This document shows positions 1-11,594 of a stretch of DNA of 64,000 bases, one piece after another. This DNA comes from Symmetrospora coprosmae (taxonomy: Eukaryota > Basidiomycota > Cystobasidiomycetes > Symmetrosporaceae). Each line of letters opens with the position of its first letter. Position 1 is the stretch's first letter. Under the pieces are notes generated by a model that was not told the origin of the DNA, did no database searches, and saw nothing but the letters and a program-made list of their open reading frames with translations. The position numbers and the translations under genes were made by a program. The stretch is taken from the NCBI GenBank assembly GCA_008802785.1, contig VUYT01000016.1:124001-188000 (forward strand), written 5' to 3'.

Positions 1-291
1 AGTATGGCGAGGGGGAGAACCTGCTCAAACGGTTTCTGCTTCCATCGCTTGATTGGTTCCCTACTTGGCTGCACTAGCACTGTACTGAAGGGACAGGGTC
101 AAGCATGGAAGAGGTGTCGCTGGAGGAAAGCTAGTCTTGCGCGCATAGCTATATGAACGACAACAGGATGGGTTTCACTGCTCGAGCTCTGAGCGTCGCA
201 ACGAAGACTGCGCCAACAGGCAGCGCGTGCCCTCCTTTTTAGGGGGTTCCTCCTTGCCTGGTGGTAGCAAAGGCGGATGGGGGGTAGGCGC
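1..291. other. Left-edge flank downstream of eL22
   Basis: This is the 3' flank of the minus-strand eL22 gene. Only short unconvincing open frames occur on either strand. I see no gene or repeat here. Confidence 0.4.
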
Positions 292-940
292 TTATGCCTC
301 CTCGGCGGCGTCGGTGGTGTTGACGTTGTAGTAGGAAAGCTTGAAGCTGTCCTTCTTGTTGGCAACGACGCGGAGCCAGTCCCTCATCTGGTTCTTCTTG
401 AGGAACTTCTTTGTGCTGTGAGTGCAAGGCACAGGGGACACAGGGCGGCTGTCAGCGGACTGCACCAGATGTGGCAGCTGTAAAGGGGCACCACGCACAG
501 GTACTTGATGTATCGCTTGGACGTGGCAGCCGACGAGGTGACGGAGATCTTGCCCTCGCCCTCCTTCTGGACGGAGACCTTGTCGCCGAGGTTGCCTGCC
601 TTGCCGTCGACCTTGATGCGCTCCTTCAGGACTGGGTTTTTGAGAAGAGGTCGGTCAGACTGGCTGTATCCTATCCGCGGACAGTCGCAGGAGAACAAGC
701 GGGCACCCACACTGCAGGTAGGCATCGCCGTCAAAGACGCTGTCGCTGGCGGGTGCGCTGAAGTCGACAAAGAACTTCTTCGAGGCCGCTGCGGCGCCTC
801 CGGTCGACTTCTTCTGCTGGGACTTGGGGGCGGCGGCCTACAGAGCAGAGAGAGAGGGAGAAAGGCTCACATCTCAGCTACTATGTAACTATAGCACACT
901 GAGATGGGAGTCCGTGCTGGTGCTGTGGACTGACAGACAT
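292..940 (-). CDS. RPL22: 60S ribosomal protein eL22
   Basis: Component of the cytosolic large ribosomal subunit. Supported exons are 837-711, 631-499 and 415-292. Joined in phase they give the family core (FFVDFSAP, then [36 protein letters not shown] and MRDWLRVVA) and an acidic tail ending EEA. Each junction has GT-AG borders: donor GTGGGT at 710, acceptor CCCAG at 632; donor GTGCGT at 498, acceptor CACAG at 416. The start is less sure. A two-codon first exon (ATGTCT, 940-935) followed by donor GTCAGT fits the phase of the acceptor at 838 and would give about 127 residues, the usual size. The gene runs divergently from CBF5. The identity is secure from the sequence motifs; exon 1 is inferred. 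Confidence 0.85.
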
Positions 941-1581
941 GCTGGTGTGGCTGGCTGGAGAGTTGGTGGATGGTGGATGCGAGAGTTCTGCCCTTGCTCC
1001 CCTCCCTGCCTGCCTTCGCCCTCTGCCGCAGAGGAAGTTCCCTCGAGCGCAGGGAGGGACAGGGGCGATCGGGGGTCGGACGAAGAACGGGGGAGGGGTG
1101 CCAGCCAGGTTGGACAGATGCATCGTGAAATCACGCAACAACACGGCTGCGATGCTCGCGCGTCATGTCCAGCGACATCTTAGAGTAATGCTCTGCCTAT
1201 CATGTCTGCCATACTGTCCGTGCCGTCTGTACATGTCTTCCTGGCCGCCCCCTGGCCCATACGCGTTTGCAGCTCCGGGCCTGCATGAAAGCCAGCGAAG
1301 GCCTGTCTCGTACACATTGCTCGTCTACAAGCGATGCCCTCGTGTGCAAACAGAGTAGTGCCTCTACTGGATGCATGTGATCCCTTCCGCGCTCCTGCTT
1401 GGCCCCACTTTCACGTCGCGCTCGCTCAAAGCTGGCCATTGAAGCGGTGGCGTCTGTAATAATGCGGGTGCAGCCCCGGCCCGCGACTTTGGGATTTTCA
1501 GCTTGCCCTGGCTACAACGTCGACATCTGCCATCTCACCTTGACATAGCAGCCCAGTAGGAGCACCAGCAGCAGCAGCAGA
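941..1581. promoter_or_regulatory. Shared divergent promoter region, eL22 / CBF5
   Basis: About 640 bases lie between the inferred eL22 start and the CBF5 ATG. No convincing coding sequence is seen. A CAG/GCAGCAG run sits just before the CBF5 start. Two highly expressed ribosome-related genes fire away from each other here, so shared control is plausible, but I could not pin any factor site. Confidence 0.35.
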
Positions 1582-3415
1582 ATGGCATCGACCTCCACTG
1601 CCGCCCTCGGGGCCATCGCTGCGACCCAGGTCAGCGAAGACTTCATGATCAAACCATCGAGTGACGCCGTCGTCCTCGACACGAGCAAGTGGCCATTGCT
1701 CCTCAAGAACTACGACAAGTGAGTAGATCCTGAGCCTGGATGCTGCTGCTGCTCAGGATACTGATGGCGAGCCTGGGTCTGCGCAGACTCCTTGTCCGCT
1801 CCGCTCACTTTACTCCCATCCCTGCTGGCTCTTCACCATTGAAGCGAGACCTCGCGAGCTACATCAAGTGCGTGCCATCCTATCGCACGCCTGTGCCATC
1901 CCTCCTCTCTATCCTCTGTGCTCACACGCTGCTGTTACTCCCACAGAACTGGCGTCATCAACCTCGACAAGCCCTCCAACCCTTCCTCCCACGAAGTCGT
2001 CGCATGGATCAGACGCATCCTCCGCTGCGAGAAGACGGGTCACTCTGGCACCCTCGATCCCAAAGTTACGGGCTGCCTGACAGTGTGCATTGACCGTGCG
2101 ACGCGACTCGTCAAGTCGCAGCAGGGTGCAGGCAAGGAATACGTCTGCGTGCTCCGCCTCCACGATGCCCTGCCCAACGAGAAGGCCCTCTCGCGCGCCC
2201 TCGAAACACTCACGGGCGCCCTGTTCCAGCGTCCACCACTCATCTCGGCCGTCAAGCGCCAGCTGCGCATCCGCACAATCTACGAGACAAAGCTGATTGA
2301 GTTCGACAACAAGCGCCACCTCGCCGTCTTCTGGGTCTCGTGCGAAGCAGGCACATACATCCGGACGCTGTGCGTCCACCTGGGCCTCCTCCTCGGCGTC
2401 GGTGGGCACATGCAGGAACTTCGCCGTGTCCGATCGGGCGCAATGACCGAGAACGACAACATTGTCACCATGCACGACGTCCTCGATGCGCAGTGGCTGT
2501 ACGACAACACGCGCGACGAAGCCTACCTCCGCAGAGTCATCAAGCCCCTTGAGTCCCTCCTGACCACATACAAGCGAATGGTTGTCAAGGACAGCGCAGT
2601 CAACGCTGTCTGCTATGGCGCCAAGCTCATGCTCCCCGGTCTCCTGCGGTATGAGGATGGGATCGAGGTCGACGAAGAGGTCGTTCTCATGACGACAAAG
2701 GGAGAGGCAATCGCAATCGCAATTGCGCAGAGTGGGTTCTCAATCACAAGCGATTTACGCGGCAAGGACCTTAGCTGACCGCTATCTCCCTTGCGTCTTC
2801 CCAGTGACGACGGTCGAGCTATCAACGTGTGATCACGGCGTCGTCGCCAAGATCAAGCGAGTGGTGATGGAGCGCGACATCTACCCGCGGCGCTGGGGTC
2901 TTGGCCCGCGAGCGCAGGAGAAGAAGAAGATGATCAAGGGCGGGCAGCTCGACAAGTACGGGCGGGCGAACGAGGCGACACCCACGACGTGGAAGAAGGA
3001 GTATGTCGACTACTCTGCGGAGCAGCAGGCGGACGGCGAGGGCGCATCTGCCGCCGCCTCGTCCTCGGCCGCCCCGCTCATCCCGTCGCAGCCGGCTCCT
3101 CCTCCGACCGGCGACAGCAGTGTAGCGGAAGCAGGCAAGAAGGAGAAGAAAGAGAAGAAGGACAAGAAGCGCAAGAGCAGCGGCGAGGATGGCGCAGCGG
3201 ACGAGACTGTTGCCGATGTCACGATGGCCGACACGACGGCGGGCAGCGTGCTAAATGGCGACGGGGTCGAGGAGACGGAGGAGCAGCGCAAAGAGCGCAA
3301 GCGGGCAAAGAAGGAGGCAAAGAAGCTCGCCGAGGCTGCGGCTGCAGGCGAGGGCGCAACGGGTGAAGAGCCACCCAAGAAGAAGAAGAAGAAGGACATG
3401 GCTGTCGCCGAGTAA
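1582..3415 (+). CDS. CBF5: H/ACA snoRNP pseudouridine synthase (Cbf5/dyskerin)
   Basis: Catalytic subunit of box H/ACA snoRNPs, which converts uridine to pseudouridine in rRNA in the nucleolus. Exons are 1582-1718, 1787-1867, 1947-2731 and 2805-3415, all with GT-AG borders in phase, giving 537 residues. Visible marks are the dyskerin-like N-terminal segment ([10 protein letters not shown]), the TruB catalytic block with its aspartate ([14 protein letters not shown]), the following [11 protein letters not shown] segment, and a PUA-type region around VEVDEEV-like residues (residues about 290-370). The C-terminus carries Lys/Glu-rich tracts ([20 protein letters not shown]) typical of fungal Cbf5. 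Length is normal or slightly long. It is divergent from eL22. Confidence 0.95.
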
Positions 3416-4008
3416 CTGGATTTAAGGCGGCTCGAGGGCGGCGGTGGGGAGAGTTACATGGTGGACGAGTCCGGGGACATTCATCTCATAGCTCGACCTG
3501 CAGAGGCGGCTTACATCACCTTCAAATCCTTGCGCCAGGCGTGGGATCCCGGTTTTCGACGTCCATGCCTTCCCCCCGCCGCTTCCTTCCCGCTTCAATC
3601 CCCCTTCTCGTTCAGAACCGCGGCTAGGATCCGAGATGCAAGCAGGGTCGCCCGAGCAGTGAGCAAGTAGCTGCTCGAGCGACTTCCGGCATCTCCTTCC
3701 GCTTCTTCCATGCCTCCTTCATCGCGCGCGAAAGTGACCCGGCCCCTACATTGTTGTCTCTAGGTACTCGCCTCTGCCGCTGCCGCTACCGAACTTCGTC
3801 TCTTTTCCCTGTCGTGCCGTGCGCGTAATGCTGTGTCCTCAGATTCGCCTTCTGCCGGGTTGGCCTTCTGCATTGTCCGGCTGAATGACGACGGCCTTTG
3901 CGCTTTTGCCTTCACGGTGGACGCTCGACCATGTCGAACTAAGTAGGATACACCGGATGCCCCGAGCACACAGTAAAGACAGCCATTGATCCGCGTCAAT
4001 GTCCTGCA
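3416..4008. other. Intergenic region, CBF5 3' / F-box-WD 5'
   Basis: About 590 bases separate two plus-strand genes. Short open frames exist, but none has homology I recognise or a splice pattern. It probably holds the CBF5 3'UTR and the promoter and leader of the next gene. Confidence 0.3.
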
Positions 4009-6641
4009 ATGACTTCGCTCGGCCGCCAGGAGAGCGCGACTCCGGACACGTTGTCTACGGCAAGGCCACCGACGACAGCGCCAACGCCCACCTCGAGGCG
4101 CGGAGCTTCGTCGAGCGACCCTCCCGATCCATTGCATAGACAGGCAACGATGATACCATCATCCAATGGCGGCACTCCTGCCGCTGCCGTCTCTTACCCG
4201 GCTCGAGTGGGCTCGACAATGACCAGTCCTGCAAACTCGCGAACCCTGGCAAGCCGAGCTGGCACGTCAACACCTCTGCCCAGATCAGCGAGCTCGCTCT
4301 CGAAAGTCAGCTCCAGTCATGCGCATGTCTCATCTTCCAGTCTGGTGTCAGGAAGGAGCTCTGTCGGCCCAGGCAGGCAGTCGCCTCTGCCATCCTCCAC
4401 CAGCTCTAGCTCGCCCGGGACAACACCGTCGCGAGCGCGGAGACCCCCCTCGCCGATGAGCCCAACCTCCGCCTCGCACTCCGCTTTCACGCACTCGCCT
4501 CTCGCTGCGGGCAGCAGGCGGCACTCGAGCTTGTCCTCTTCGGCCGCGTCGAGCCTTGCACGCGGCGGAGGGGAGAGCGTCCCAGGCACGCCAGCCACTA
4601 CCATCGCGTCGTCTTCATCAGGCGATGAGCATGGCACGGCGTACAGCAATGGCTCGCCAGCCTACTTCACCGTCCAAGATCACTCGCACGAATCTCCTGT
4701 CTCGCCCGTGCAGGATGCGGCATCGCCCCTTCGCCATGCAGCGTGGTCCATGCCGGACTCACCGCCTATTGTTGCGGCATCTGTCAGGCAACCGCTCTCA
4801 GAAGTCCTCATTGCCTTTGACGAAGCACGCATACGCTCGGCAATGCGTGAGCTTACCCTCGTCGAGCGCACCAAGCTCCTCCGTATCCTGCTCGACGCCG
4901 TCTATCCTGGCGACATCTCAAGCATGCAGGCTATTCTCGCCAGGTACGCAGCGAGCACCTTTGATATGGTCGGCAGACTGCCTTCAAAGGTCGGCGCTCG
5001 CATCCTGGCGGAACTTGAGGTGCCGGAACTGCTTCAAGCGAGACTGGTTTCGAAAACCTGGGCGAGCCTGTACGCGACATGGCCGCTGGACCTCCTGTTC
5101 CTGGAGCTGATCTTGCCGTCCCTTCGATGTTCCCAGGATCGACACCCAGGGTCCGGCAATCTGGCGGGTCAAAGTTCGCGACATCACACAAACCGACACG
5201 GCACCGCCAGAAACCCCAGCCCGTCCTGAATGGTGGTTCCAGCTGTACAAGGCCCTTCACCACCGTGAGAGCAACTGGCAACGCGGTCTGGCGCAATCTA
5301 TTGTCGTGATGGAGGGCCACAAGGGCTTCGTCACATCGCTTAAGAAGTGCGGCGACATCGTAGTAACGGGCAGCTATGACGAAACGGTCAAGATCTGGAG
5401 CGCAGCTTCTGGAAAATGCCAAAAGACCATACACGTACAAGGTTCGATAGCATGTCTAGACTACCTTGCGAGCGACAATATCATCGCTTGCGGCTGCCAC
5501 GATGTCGGCAGGGTCTACGTCATCTCCGCTCGAACGGGTGAGCAGCCATTCGTAGCAGCGACACGAGTGTGATGCTCCACTTGCAGCTAAGCACCGTGTG
5601 CTCTGGACTGTATTCTCCAGGAGCCATCATCGCCAAGCTCAGCGGCCACAACAAAGGTCTGAAAGCTGTTGCCATCAACTCGCGCTACGTCGTATCAGCC
5701 GGTATGGATAAGGCTCTGGTCGTCTGGGACTGGCGGGACGGAGGCAAGAAACTCGTGAGATTCGGACAACAGACGAACGTCAATATTGGGATTGCCTTGG
5801 TCGACAGCAAGCTAGTTTCGATCCAGGTCGACGGGACTGTCCGGACGTTCGAGTGAGTTGACATCGGTGTCCTGCTTCATCAGAGGCTTGCAATCGATCT
5901 TGCTCGCGACATCTGATCCCTCTGGGTACTGTCGGCATCTCGCCATCCAGTATTGAACAGCGCGTCATGATTGGGCAGTTCACCATGAGGGACCTGTTGC
6001 GGGGTCATCCAGTCTTCTCGCCTTGGCTAGCTTCGCTTTCACTGAGCAGCACAAACGTCGTCATGTGGTTCGCCGCAGACGAGCACCGCATCACCATGGG
6101 TACCCGGGACTTCTTGTTCTACTTCAGCTGGCAGGATTTTGCGAGACCGCCGCAGCTACTGTCGTACATTCCAACGGATTCTTCCACCAACGATCTCAGC
6201 GTAGGCGTGTCCGACCCCAGCAAGAAGCGGGTCCTGACGTCCGTGCGCTTCGCAAGCCGAAGCGGGATGGACAGGCGCATCTGTAAGTGTGCCTGTAGTG
6301 TATCCACGTCCACCTCTTGAGCGCTGAACACGTATACGACGAATCAGACATCGGCCACTTCGGTGACAAGGCCTCACATCCCAAGGAGAGCAGGGATGCA
6401 CAACGGGCGCAGCTCATACCCATGTGAGCATCCTACACTAGCGCCACCCTCCCACGACGTCTCCTCAATGGTCTTTCACATTTGCAGAGGCGGAGCGTGG
6501 CAGGCACTCTGCTCCAAGCTCCAGCTCGACAGTCCACATATGAACCCGATGACTCTGGCCTGCGACAACGAAAAGGTCATTGTCGGCTGCACTAGCGGCC
6601 TCGTCTACACCATCTCCTTCGTCGGATATCAGTATCGCTAG
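4009..6641 (+). CDS. F-box and WD40-repeat protein
   Basis: Probable substrate-recognition subunit of an SCF ubiquitin ligase. Exons are 4009-5069, 5137-5537, 5621-5852, 5951-6282, 6348-6423 and 6488-6641, in phase, giving 751 residues. Residues 1-270 are a low-complexity Ser/Pro/Thr-rich region (sites such as SPVSPVQD). An F-box-like helix set follows at about 315-375 (LPSKVGARILAELEVPELL, then ARLVSKTWASL).

The WD repeats begin after WQRGLAQSIVVMEGHKGFV. Clear blades are GSYDETVKIW, AKLSGHNKGLKAV, AGMDKALVVWDWRDGG and VDGTVRTFD. The last blades are weak (IIGCTSGLVYTISF-like), so blade number is uncertain. The layout resembles fungal F-box/WD proteins of the Pof1/Met30 type, but the substrate cannot be told from sequence. 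Confidence 0.85.
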
Positions 6642-7420
6642 CACAGCAGTCCATACCCTCTTGTTCAATAACAACGCTTTGCGAAGGTAAAGGCATCTGA
6701 AAGACAGCGATCGTCTAGGATGCAAGCTACGATATGATTTTCCATTCAAAGCAGGTGATAAGTCGTCGATGCACTCGATAGCGCAAGAGCTTCGTGCTCT
6801 CGCCTACCCTTACTGCATCGTGCGTTACACGTAAACCTTCCTGCAATAGCAAGCAACACGTCCCCTCCACGCCTCGATACCTCCTCTTCTTGTCCCGCGT
6901 CTCTGGCTCAGGCGCGCGTGTGACGTGATAGCCGAGTCACTCGCCCGAGGAGCCGTTGACTCGCGAGTCTTCCAGGTTCTTCTCGCGGTTGTCGAGCTCT
7001 GCCTCGACGCGTCAGGGCGGAGTTGCGGACCGGAAGAGGCGGGCTGGAGGTTCTGGATTTGAGACGGTAGAAAGGCATCACACGCAAGCCTGACTCGTGC
7101 ACGGTCGCATTGACCTGGATGTTCAAGCTGTATCATACATTCTCGCGCTGCGCGTCCCTATGTAATGCATGCCGCGTTGCTGTACGACAAGTCCGCACGG
7201 AGCCGTACTGACAGAGCCGGATGTTCTCGGAAGCTCCGCAGGAAGCCGTTAGAAAATCGGTCGCGATGCGACAAAGCGGCATTTGCCCTGGTCCGCATTG
7301 ACTCGAGTCAGGTGAAGTAGGCAGGAAAGCCGCTCCTAGCCGCATACTGGTAGGCTTCAAAAGCCACACAGTATCTGACTGCCTCTCTCCTCTGCAATCC
7401 TCACCCACCAGCCGCGCTCT
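6642..7420. other. Intergenic region between F-box/WD and luciferase-like genes
   Basis: About 780 bases. The only possible coding signal is a two-exon mini-frame on the minus strand (listed separately). The right-hand part should contain the promoter of the gene starting at 7421. No repeats are obvious. Confidence 0.3.
6937..7136 (-). CDS. Possible small gene or 3' exons of one (uncertain)
   Basis: An ATG at 7136 opens seven codons (MIQLEHP). A donor GTCAAT follows, then an acceptor GGCAG at 6999, with CTGAC upstream as a possible branch point. The next exon, 6998-6937, reads ELDNREKNLEDSRVNGSSGE and stops. The composition of that exon looks like real, charged, helical protein. The total of 27 residues is too short to judge. 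It may be the tail of a longer multi-exon gene whose upstream exons I could not find in 7140-7400, or it may be chance. No family recognised. Confidence 0.22.
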
Positions 7421-8453
7421 ATGGAGCTGAGCGCCCCGTCGATGGACCAGCTCGTCACGCCTCGAGCCCTGTTCGCCTTCGTTGCGACTGCGTGGGCAGT
7501 GTCGTTCTACTGGGAGTACCGCTCTTGGCTGGCGTTCGGTGCGGGCAGCCTCCCCTCCTCGAGGTTGAGCCATCCTTGACACTCTGACTTCCGAATCCCA
7601 CAGGCGACGGTGCACCGCCCGGCGGTTGCAATCTGCCCATGTTCTGCTTCTTCAAACTGTACGGCGTCTTCCTCTGGATCATCGGCAACGACTGCACGGA
7701 TGTGTCGGTCTGCAAAGCTGCTCCGCATCAGAAGATGTATCTCGAAGGTCTGCCCATGAAAGGGAAGGAGCGACCGACTATGGAGAGATGGTGAGCAAAT
7801 TCATGCGGAGTCACACAATGCGTGTTCAGCTGACACCGTCCGAGTACGGATTCCTGCTTCCGCCTAGGTGGATTCCACAGCGCACAAAGGGCCCGTACTT
7901 CCATGTCCCCGAGGTTGAGAAGGGTATTCGCAGCCTCACGCAATCTGTCGTTGCCCAGGAGGTTGCAGAGAAGCCTCGCATCCATGCTATCACATCGCGC
8001 CTCGAAGGAAAGGGGGATGCTATTGCCATCCTCGACCACGTGGACGTGAATGCAGCCAGTCGTGGTCTGTTTCGCGAGGTCGTCCACCTCCACTCTGTGA
8101 GTCTTAGGCTGTGGACTACTGGGCTCTGCGGCCTCGTACTGAGGAGTCCCACCCCGTTCCAGCAAGATCTGTCGTTCCACGCTGTCCTCAGCCCAGCTTG
8201 TGCCGCCGAGGTTGTCACCAAGAAGTGGGGGGAGCGATTCGCTATCTCTGGACGACCGCATGTCCTCGGACTACTACGCGGCAAGCTCATCCACCCCGGT
8301 ATGGTCTTGCTGTACCCGCCCAAGACGATGGAGGAGCTCGAGGTCATCAAGAAGATAATTATCGCTGGCATCGACTACACTCTGGACGGTGGGAGCGATG
8401 GCCTCGATGCCGATTGCAACGACATGGACGCTGTCAAGGAGCTGGCGGAGTGA
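7421..8453 (+). CDS. Luciferase-domain-like protein with N-terminal membrane segment
   Basis: Exons are 7421-7538, 7604-7790, 7868-8096 and 8163-8453, giving 274 residues; all three introns are 65-77 nt. The N-terminus has a hydrophobic stretch (ALFAFVATAWAVSFYW). The C-terminal domain runs from about FHAVLSPACAAEVVTKKWGER to LLYPPKTMEELEVIKKII. That pattern (H-x-VLSP, a WGER turn, then a tyrosine/proline-rich strand and an acidic helix) resembles the fungal and bacterial domain that databases label 'luciferase'. The label does not imply light emission; function is unknown. I am moderately sure of the domain and sure that it is a gene. The last intron is 66 nt with no stop, so retention would still translate. 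A broken copy follows immediately. Confidence 0.7.
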
Positions 8454-8689
8454 GGTATGTGACGTCAAGTCGGTATGGAGTGGACAGACAGGAGGTGGGG
8501 CCCCTGTTTTGGCGACGACAAGGTACGGCGAGATGGGGGTATAGCACCTGAGCTCGGATGCCGGAACGGCTGCTACATTGGCGATGCGATGCGATATTAC
8601 GGCTTGCGATAACGACGTTTGATAGATAGGTCTGTGAAGGAAAGACTGCTTTGCGTCGATTTGCCGGCCTGCCCCGCTTGCCCTTTATT

Positions 8690-9115
8690 TCGGACCGTGG
8701 CCCTCGCAAACGTCGACCGTCTCGAGGTGAACGCCGTCAGTCGTGGCTTGTTCCGGGAGGTGGCCCACATACACGGCGTGCGTGGCTGCCAGTCTCTGAC
8801 TGCCGGTCGTCCAGCAAGCCATGTTGACACGTTCCTTCTGCACAAAGAAATGTCTCCTTCCACGCCATCCTCAGCCCTGCCTGTGCCGCCGCAGTCGTGA
8901 CCAAGAAGTGGGGCGAACGCTTGGCCAATGCTGGTCGAAAGCACCAGCTTGGCCCGCTTTGTGGCCGGATGTGTCACCATGGCTTGGTGTTCTTGTACCC
9001 GACCAAGACGCTGGACGAAGTCAAGACGATCAAGACGATTGTGAGGGCTGGCATCGAATATGCACTCGATGCCGAGACGGATAGACCCGCCGTCAACTGC
9101 CCTGATGAGCTGATG
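8690..9115 (+). pseudogene. 5'-truncated tandem copy of the luciferase-like gene
   Basis: Two blocks match the C-terminal half of the gene at 7421-8453. Block one (about 8712-8778) encodes VNAVSRGLFREVAHIHG, against VNAASRGLFREVVHLHS in the parent. Block two (about 8848-9090) encodes VSFHAILSPACAAAVVTKKW and continues to VRAGIEYAL. The intron between them is in the same place, and GTGCGT and an AG still flank it. The first two exons and most of the third are absent, there is no start codon, and the parent's stop is missing, so the frame runs on into the antisense of OPA3. Protein identity is clearly higher than chance but the copy is diverged, so the duplication is not recent. It could also be a gene fragment used as an alternative 3' exon. 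Confidence 0.7.
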
Positions 9116-9163
9116 GCGCGACACAGTGACGCCAGGTCCGGCGATGTAGCCAGTGTCGTTCTT

Positions 9164-9940
9164 TCATCTGGTCACCTCCTTTTCGTTGTCCGTGTGTACG
9201 ATGACTGGATTTGCTGGCTGCATCGGCGGGTCCTCGCTTGCAGTGGTGCTTGTGATGCTGTCCCCTTGCTGGTCTCGATGGCCGACGTTAATGAGCTGAT
9301 CACCACCTGCCGCGGCTTCGCGCTGCATCTTCTCCAGTGCGAGCGCGATCTGCGGATCGTGCGCTAGTATCCTGCGCATCTCGCCGCCTTTCATGCCAAT
9401 GTCGACCACGCCGTCGAGTATCTTGAGCACGCTCTGGTTCTGCTGGTGATCCTTCTGTAGTTGGTCCAGAAGGCCACGATGCTGCTCCTGCATGGTCATC
9501 CTACAAGTATGGCAGCTTGTCATCGATATGCATGTCCTCCGAAGGCAAGACAAGCCAACTCACAATGCGTCCTCGAGATTCTCTATCCGTTCCGCAACGC
9601 CATCCCTCCGCTTGCTCTCCTTCCTATACCCTCTGTAGCTTTCTGCCATGATCAGGCTGACTGCCACAGCAAACAGGAAGGATTCCGATATAAAGTTGGC
9701 GCCTGTTGCTATCGCTTTGGACTCGCTCAGCTGGCGGATATGGGGCTTGCCGGAGCCAGAGCTGCCGCCCTCGCCCAGCAGATTGACGCGCATGGTGATC
9801 TCGCTGCGGTGTAGGCGCTGCGCTATGCTGATGCAGATGTTCCGGAACCTCTCGTGCTCAGCGGCCTGTTGCTTTAGCTTGCTCGAGATGGGTTTGGCCA
9901 GGGTACGAATGGCCAGCGACACAATCTTTACGGTCGCCAT
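9164..9940 (-). CDS. OPA3: OPA3-family mitochondrial protein
   Basis: Exons are 9940-9564 and 9500-9164 (donor GTGAGT, acceptor TTGTAG), giving 237 residues. The N-terminus (VKIVSLAIRTLAKPISSKLK) is the family signature, followed by HERFRNICISIAQRLHR and a hydrophobic segment (SESFLFAVAVSLIMAESYR). The C-terminal part is predicted coiled coil and is longer than in animals, with a variable Thr/Asp/Glu tail. Family members sit in mitochondrial membranes; their biochemical role is unsettled. An in-frame ATG at 9997 would add 19 residues; I chose 9940 because the family starts close to the VKI motif. The 3' end overlaps the frame of the broken copy on the other strand. Confidence 0.85.
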
Positions 9941-10293
9941 TGTGGACGCAGGCAGGGAAAGCGGAAGTGACTGTGTAGCTTCCGGAGAGGTGTCCACGAG
10001 AGATACGGCTTCAACGGCGAAAGGGAGGGTGCGCGAATGGGAGGAAGCGAGTAGACAGGGGAGGAAGGTGCGTTAAGGAAAGGAAGTAAGCGTGCAATAT
10101 GTGTGTGGATCCTTGATCGGTATGAGTGGACGTCTGTGAGAGCGGAGAAGACATGTATGCTGCACGCGACCCGCTGCGAACGGACAGCCTGCCCACCCAT
10201 CCGCGTGCCCCTGCCGAGCACTTGCGCGCATCGCGCCGTGGGTGGCTCTTTCGTCTTTCCCCATTGCAGCACACCAGCTCAGCCATATACACC

Positions 10294-11564
10294 ATGCAGA
10301 CGTTCCATCACCGTCTGAGCAGCTGCATCCGAGCACTGCAGACATCCTCATCCTCATCCTCGCTCGCTGCTCCCGCCTCGACCGTGACCCAGCGTGGCTA
10401 TGCCTCGGCCGTAGCTTCCACCTCGACCTCAAATCCGACACCTGCGCCAGAACCAGACTCTCAGCCCGCTCCAGAGGCGTCTACATCGGCAGCATGGACA
10501 CCAGCAGCTCAGCGCACAGGCGTGCTGGCAAAGAAGCTCGGTATGACGGCCATCTACGACAGCGTTGGCGTGCGCACACCCGTCACCGTGCTCCAGGTGG
10601 GCCGAAGAAGCTGGCATCTTACCGCAGGCAAAGCAGCCCAGGCATCACTGACGCACACTGTCCATCGCCATGGGGTTCACTTACACACAGATGGAAGACG
10701 TGACTGTTACTGCGGTCCGGACAGTGCCCTACAACGCTGTCCAGGTCGGAATCCAGAACAAGCCGGCCAGGTCGACACACAATGCTTTGCTCGGCCAGTT
10801 CCGAAAGAACAACGTGGCCGATCCAAAGCGAAAGCTGGCAGAGTTCAGAGTATCAGACGATGCTATACTTGTGCCTGGTGGGTGTTGCACCCAAAAGATG
10901 GAAAAGCCCGGACTTACAGCTGACGTCGATCCGCTTCCTCGTTGATCTATCCAGGAACCGACCTCAGCTCAGCTCATTTCGTGCCTGGACAGTACGTCGA
11001 TGTGCAAGGCCGTAGCGTAGGCAAGGGCTTCGCAGGAGCCATGAAGCGCTGGGGTTTCAAGGGTCTCCGAGCCTCGCATGGTGTCTCGATCTCGCATCGT
11101 TCACACGGAAGTACCGGCCAACATCAAGTGGGTGCTTTCTGCGTGCTACAACATCTGTGTTTCGGCTGGGATGCAACGCTGACTCGATTCCGCGCCTCTC
11201 CTTCGCGTGACAGGACCCTGGCCGCGTCTTTCCAGGCAAGAAGATGGCGGGACACATGGGTAACCGCTTGCGGACCGTGCAGAACCTGCTAGTGATGCGC
11301 GTCGACCCTGCCGAGAACCTCATCATGGTGAAAGGCAGTCTCGCTGGCCCACCTGGCGCATTCGTCCGGGTCAGCGACGCCATCAAGAAGTGCGTGTCGC
11401 AGGCGAGGGAGCGGGAGCGCAGGACTGTCAAGGGGATCAGCGACGTGCCATTGCCGGGCATTGGAAACGGCGTCATGAGCCTGCCTTTCCCTGCTGCGAC
11501 AAAGCAGGCAGCTCAGGCGTGGAACCTCCCAGAGAGCATCCTGTACAACAACGAGAAGAGGTAG
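10294..11564 (+). CDS. MRPL9: Mitochondrial large-subunit ribosomal protein uL3m
   Basis: Exons are 10294-10596, 10691-10877, 10955-11127 and 11214-11564, giving 337 residues. The N-terminal 60 residues are Ser/Ala/Arg-rich with few acids, as expected for a mitochondrial targeting peptide. The body follows uL3: [64 protein letters not shown] and a C-terminal [17 protein letters not shown] strand set. The intron between Q and DPGRV lies inside the most conserved loop. Length matches fungal MRPL9. The start was chosen as the first ATG after a T-rich/CAG leader. Confidence 0.92.
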
Positions 11565-11594
11565 AATGCCGCAGAGCATTTTCCTGGGCTATAT

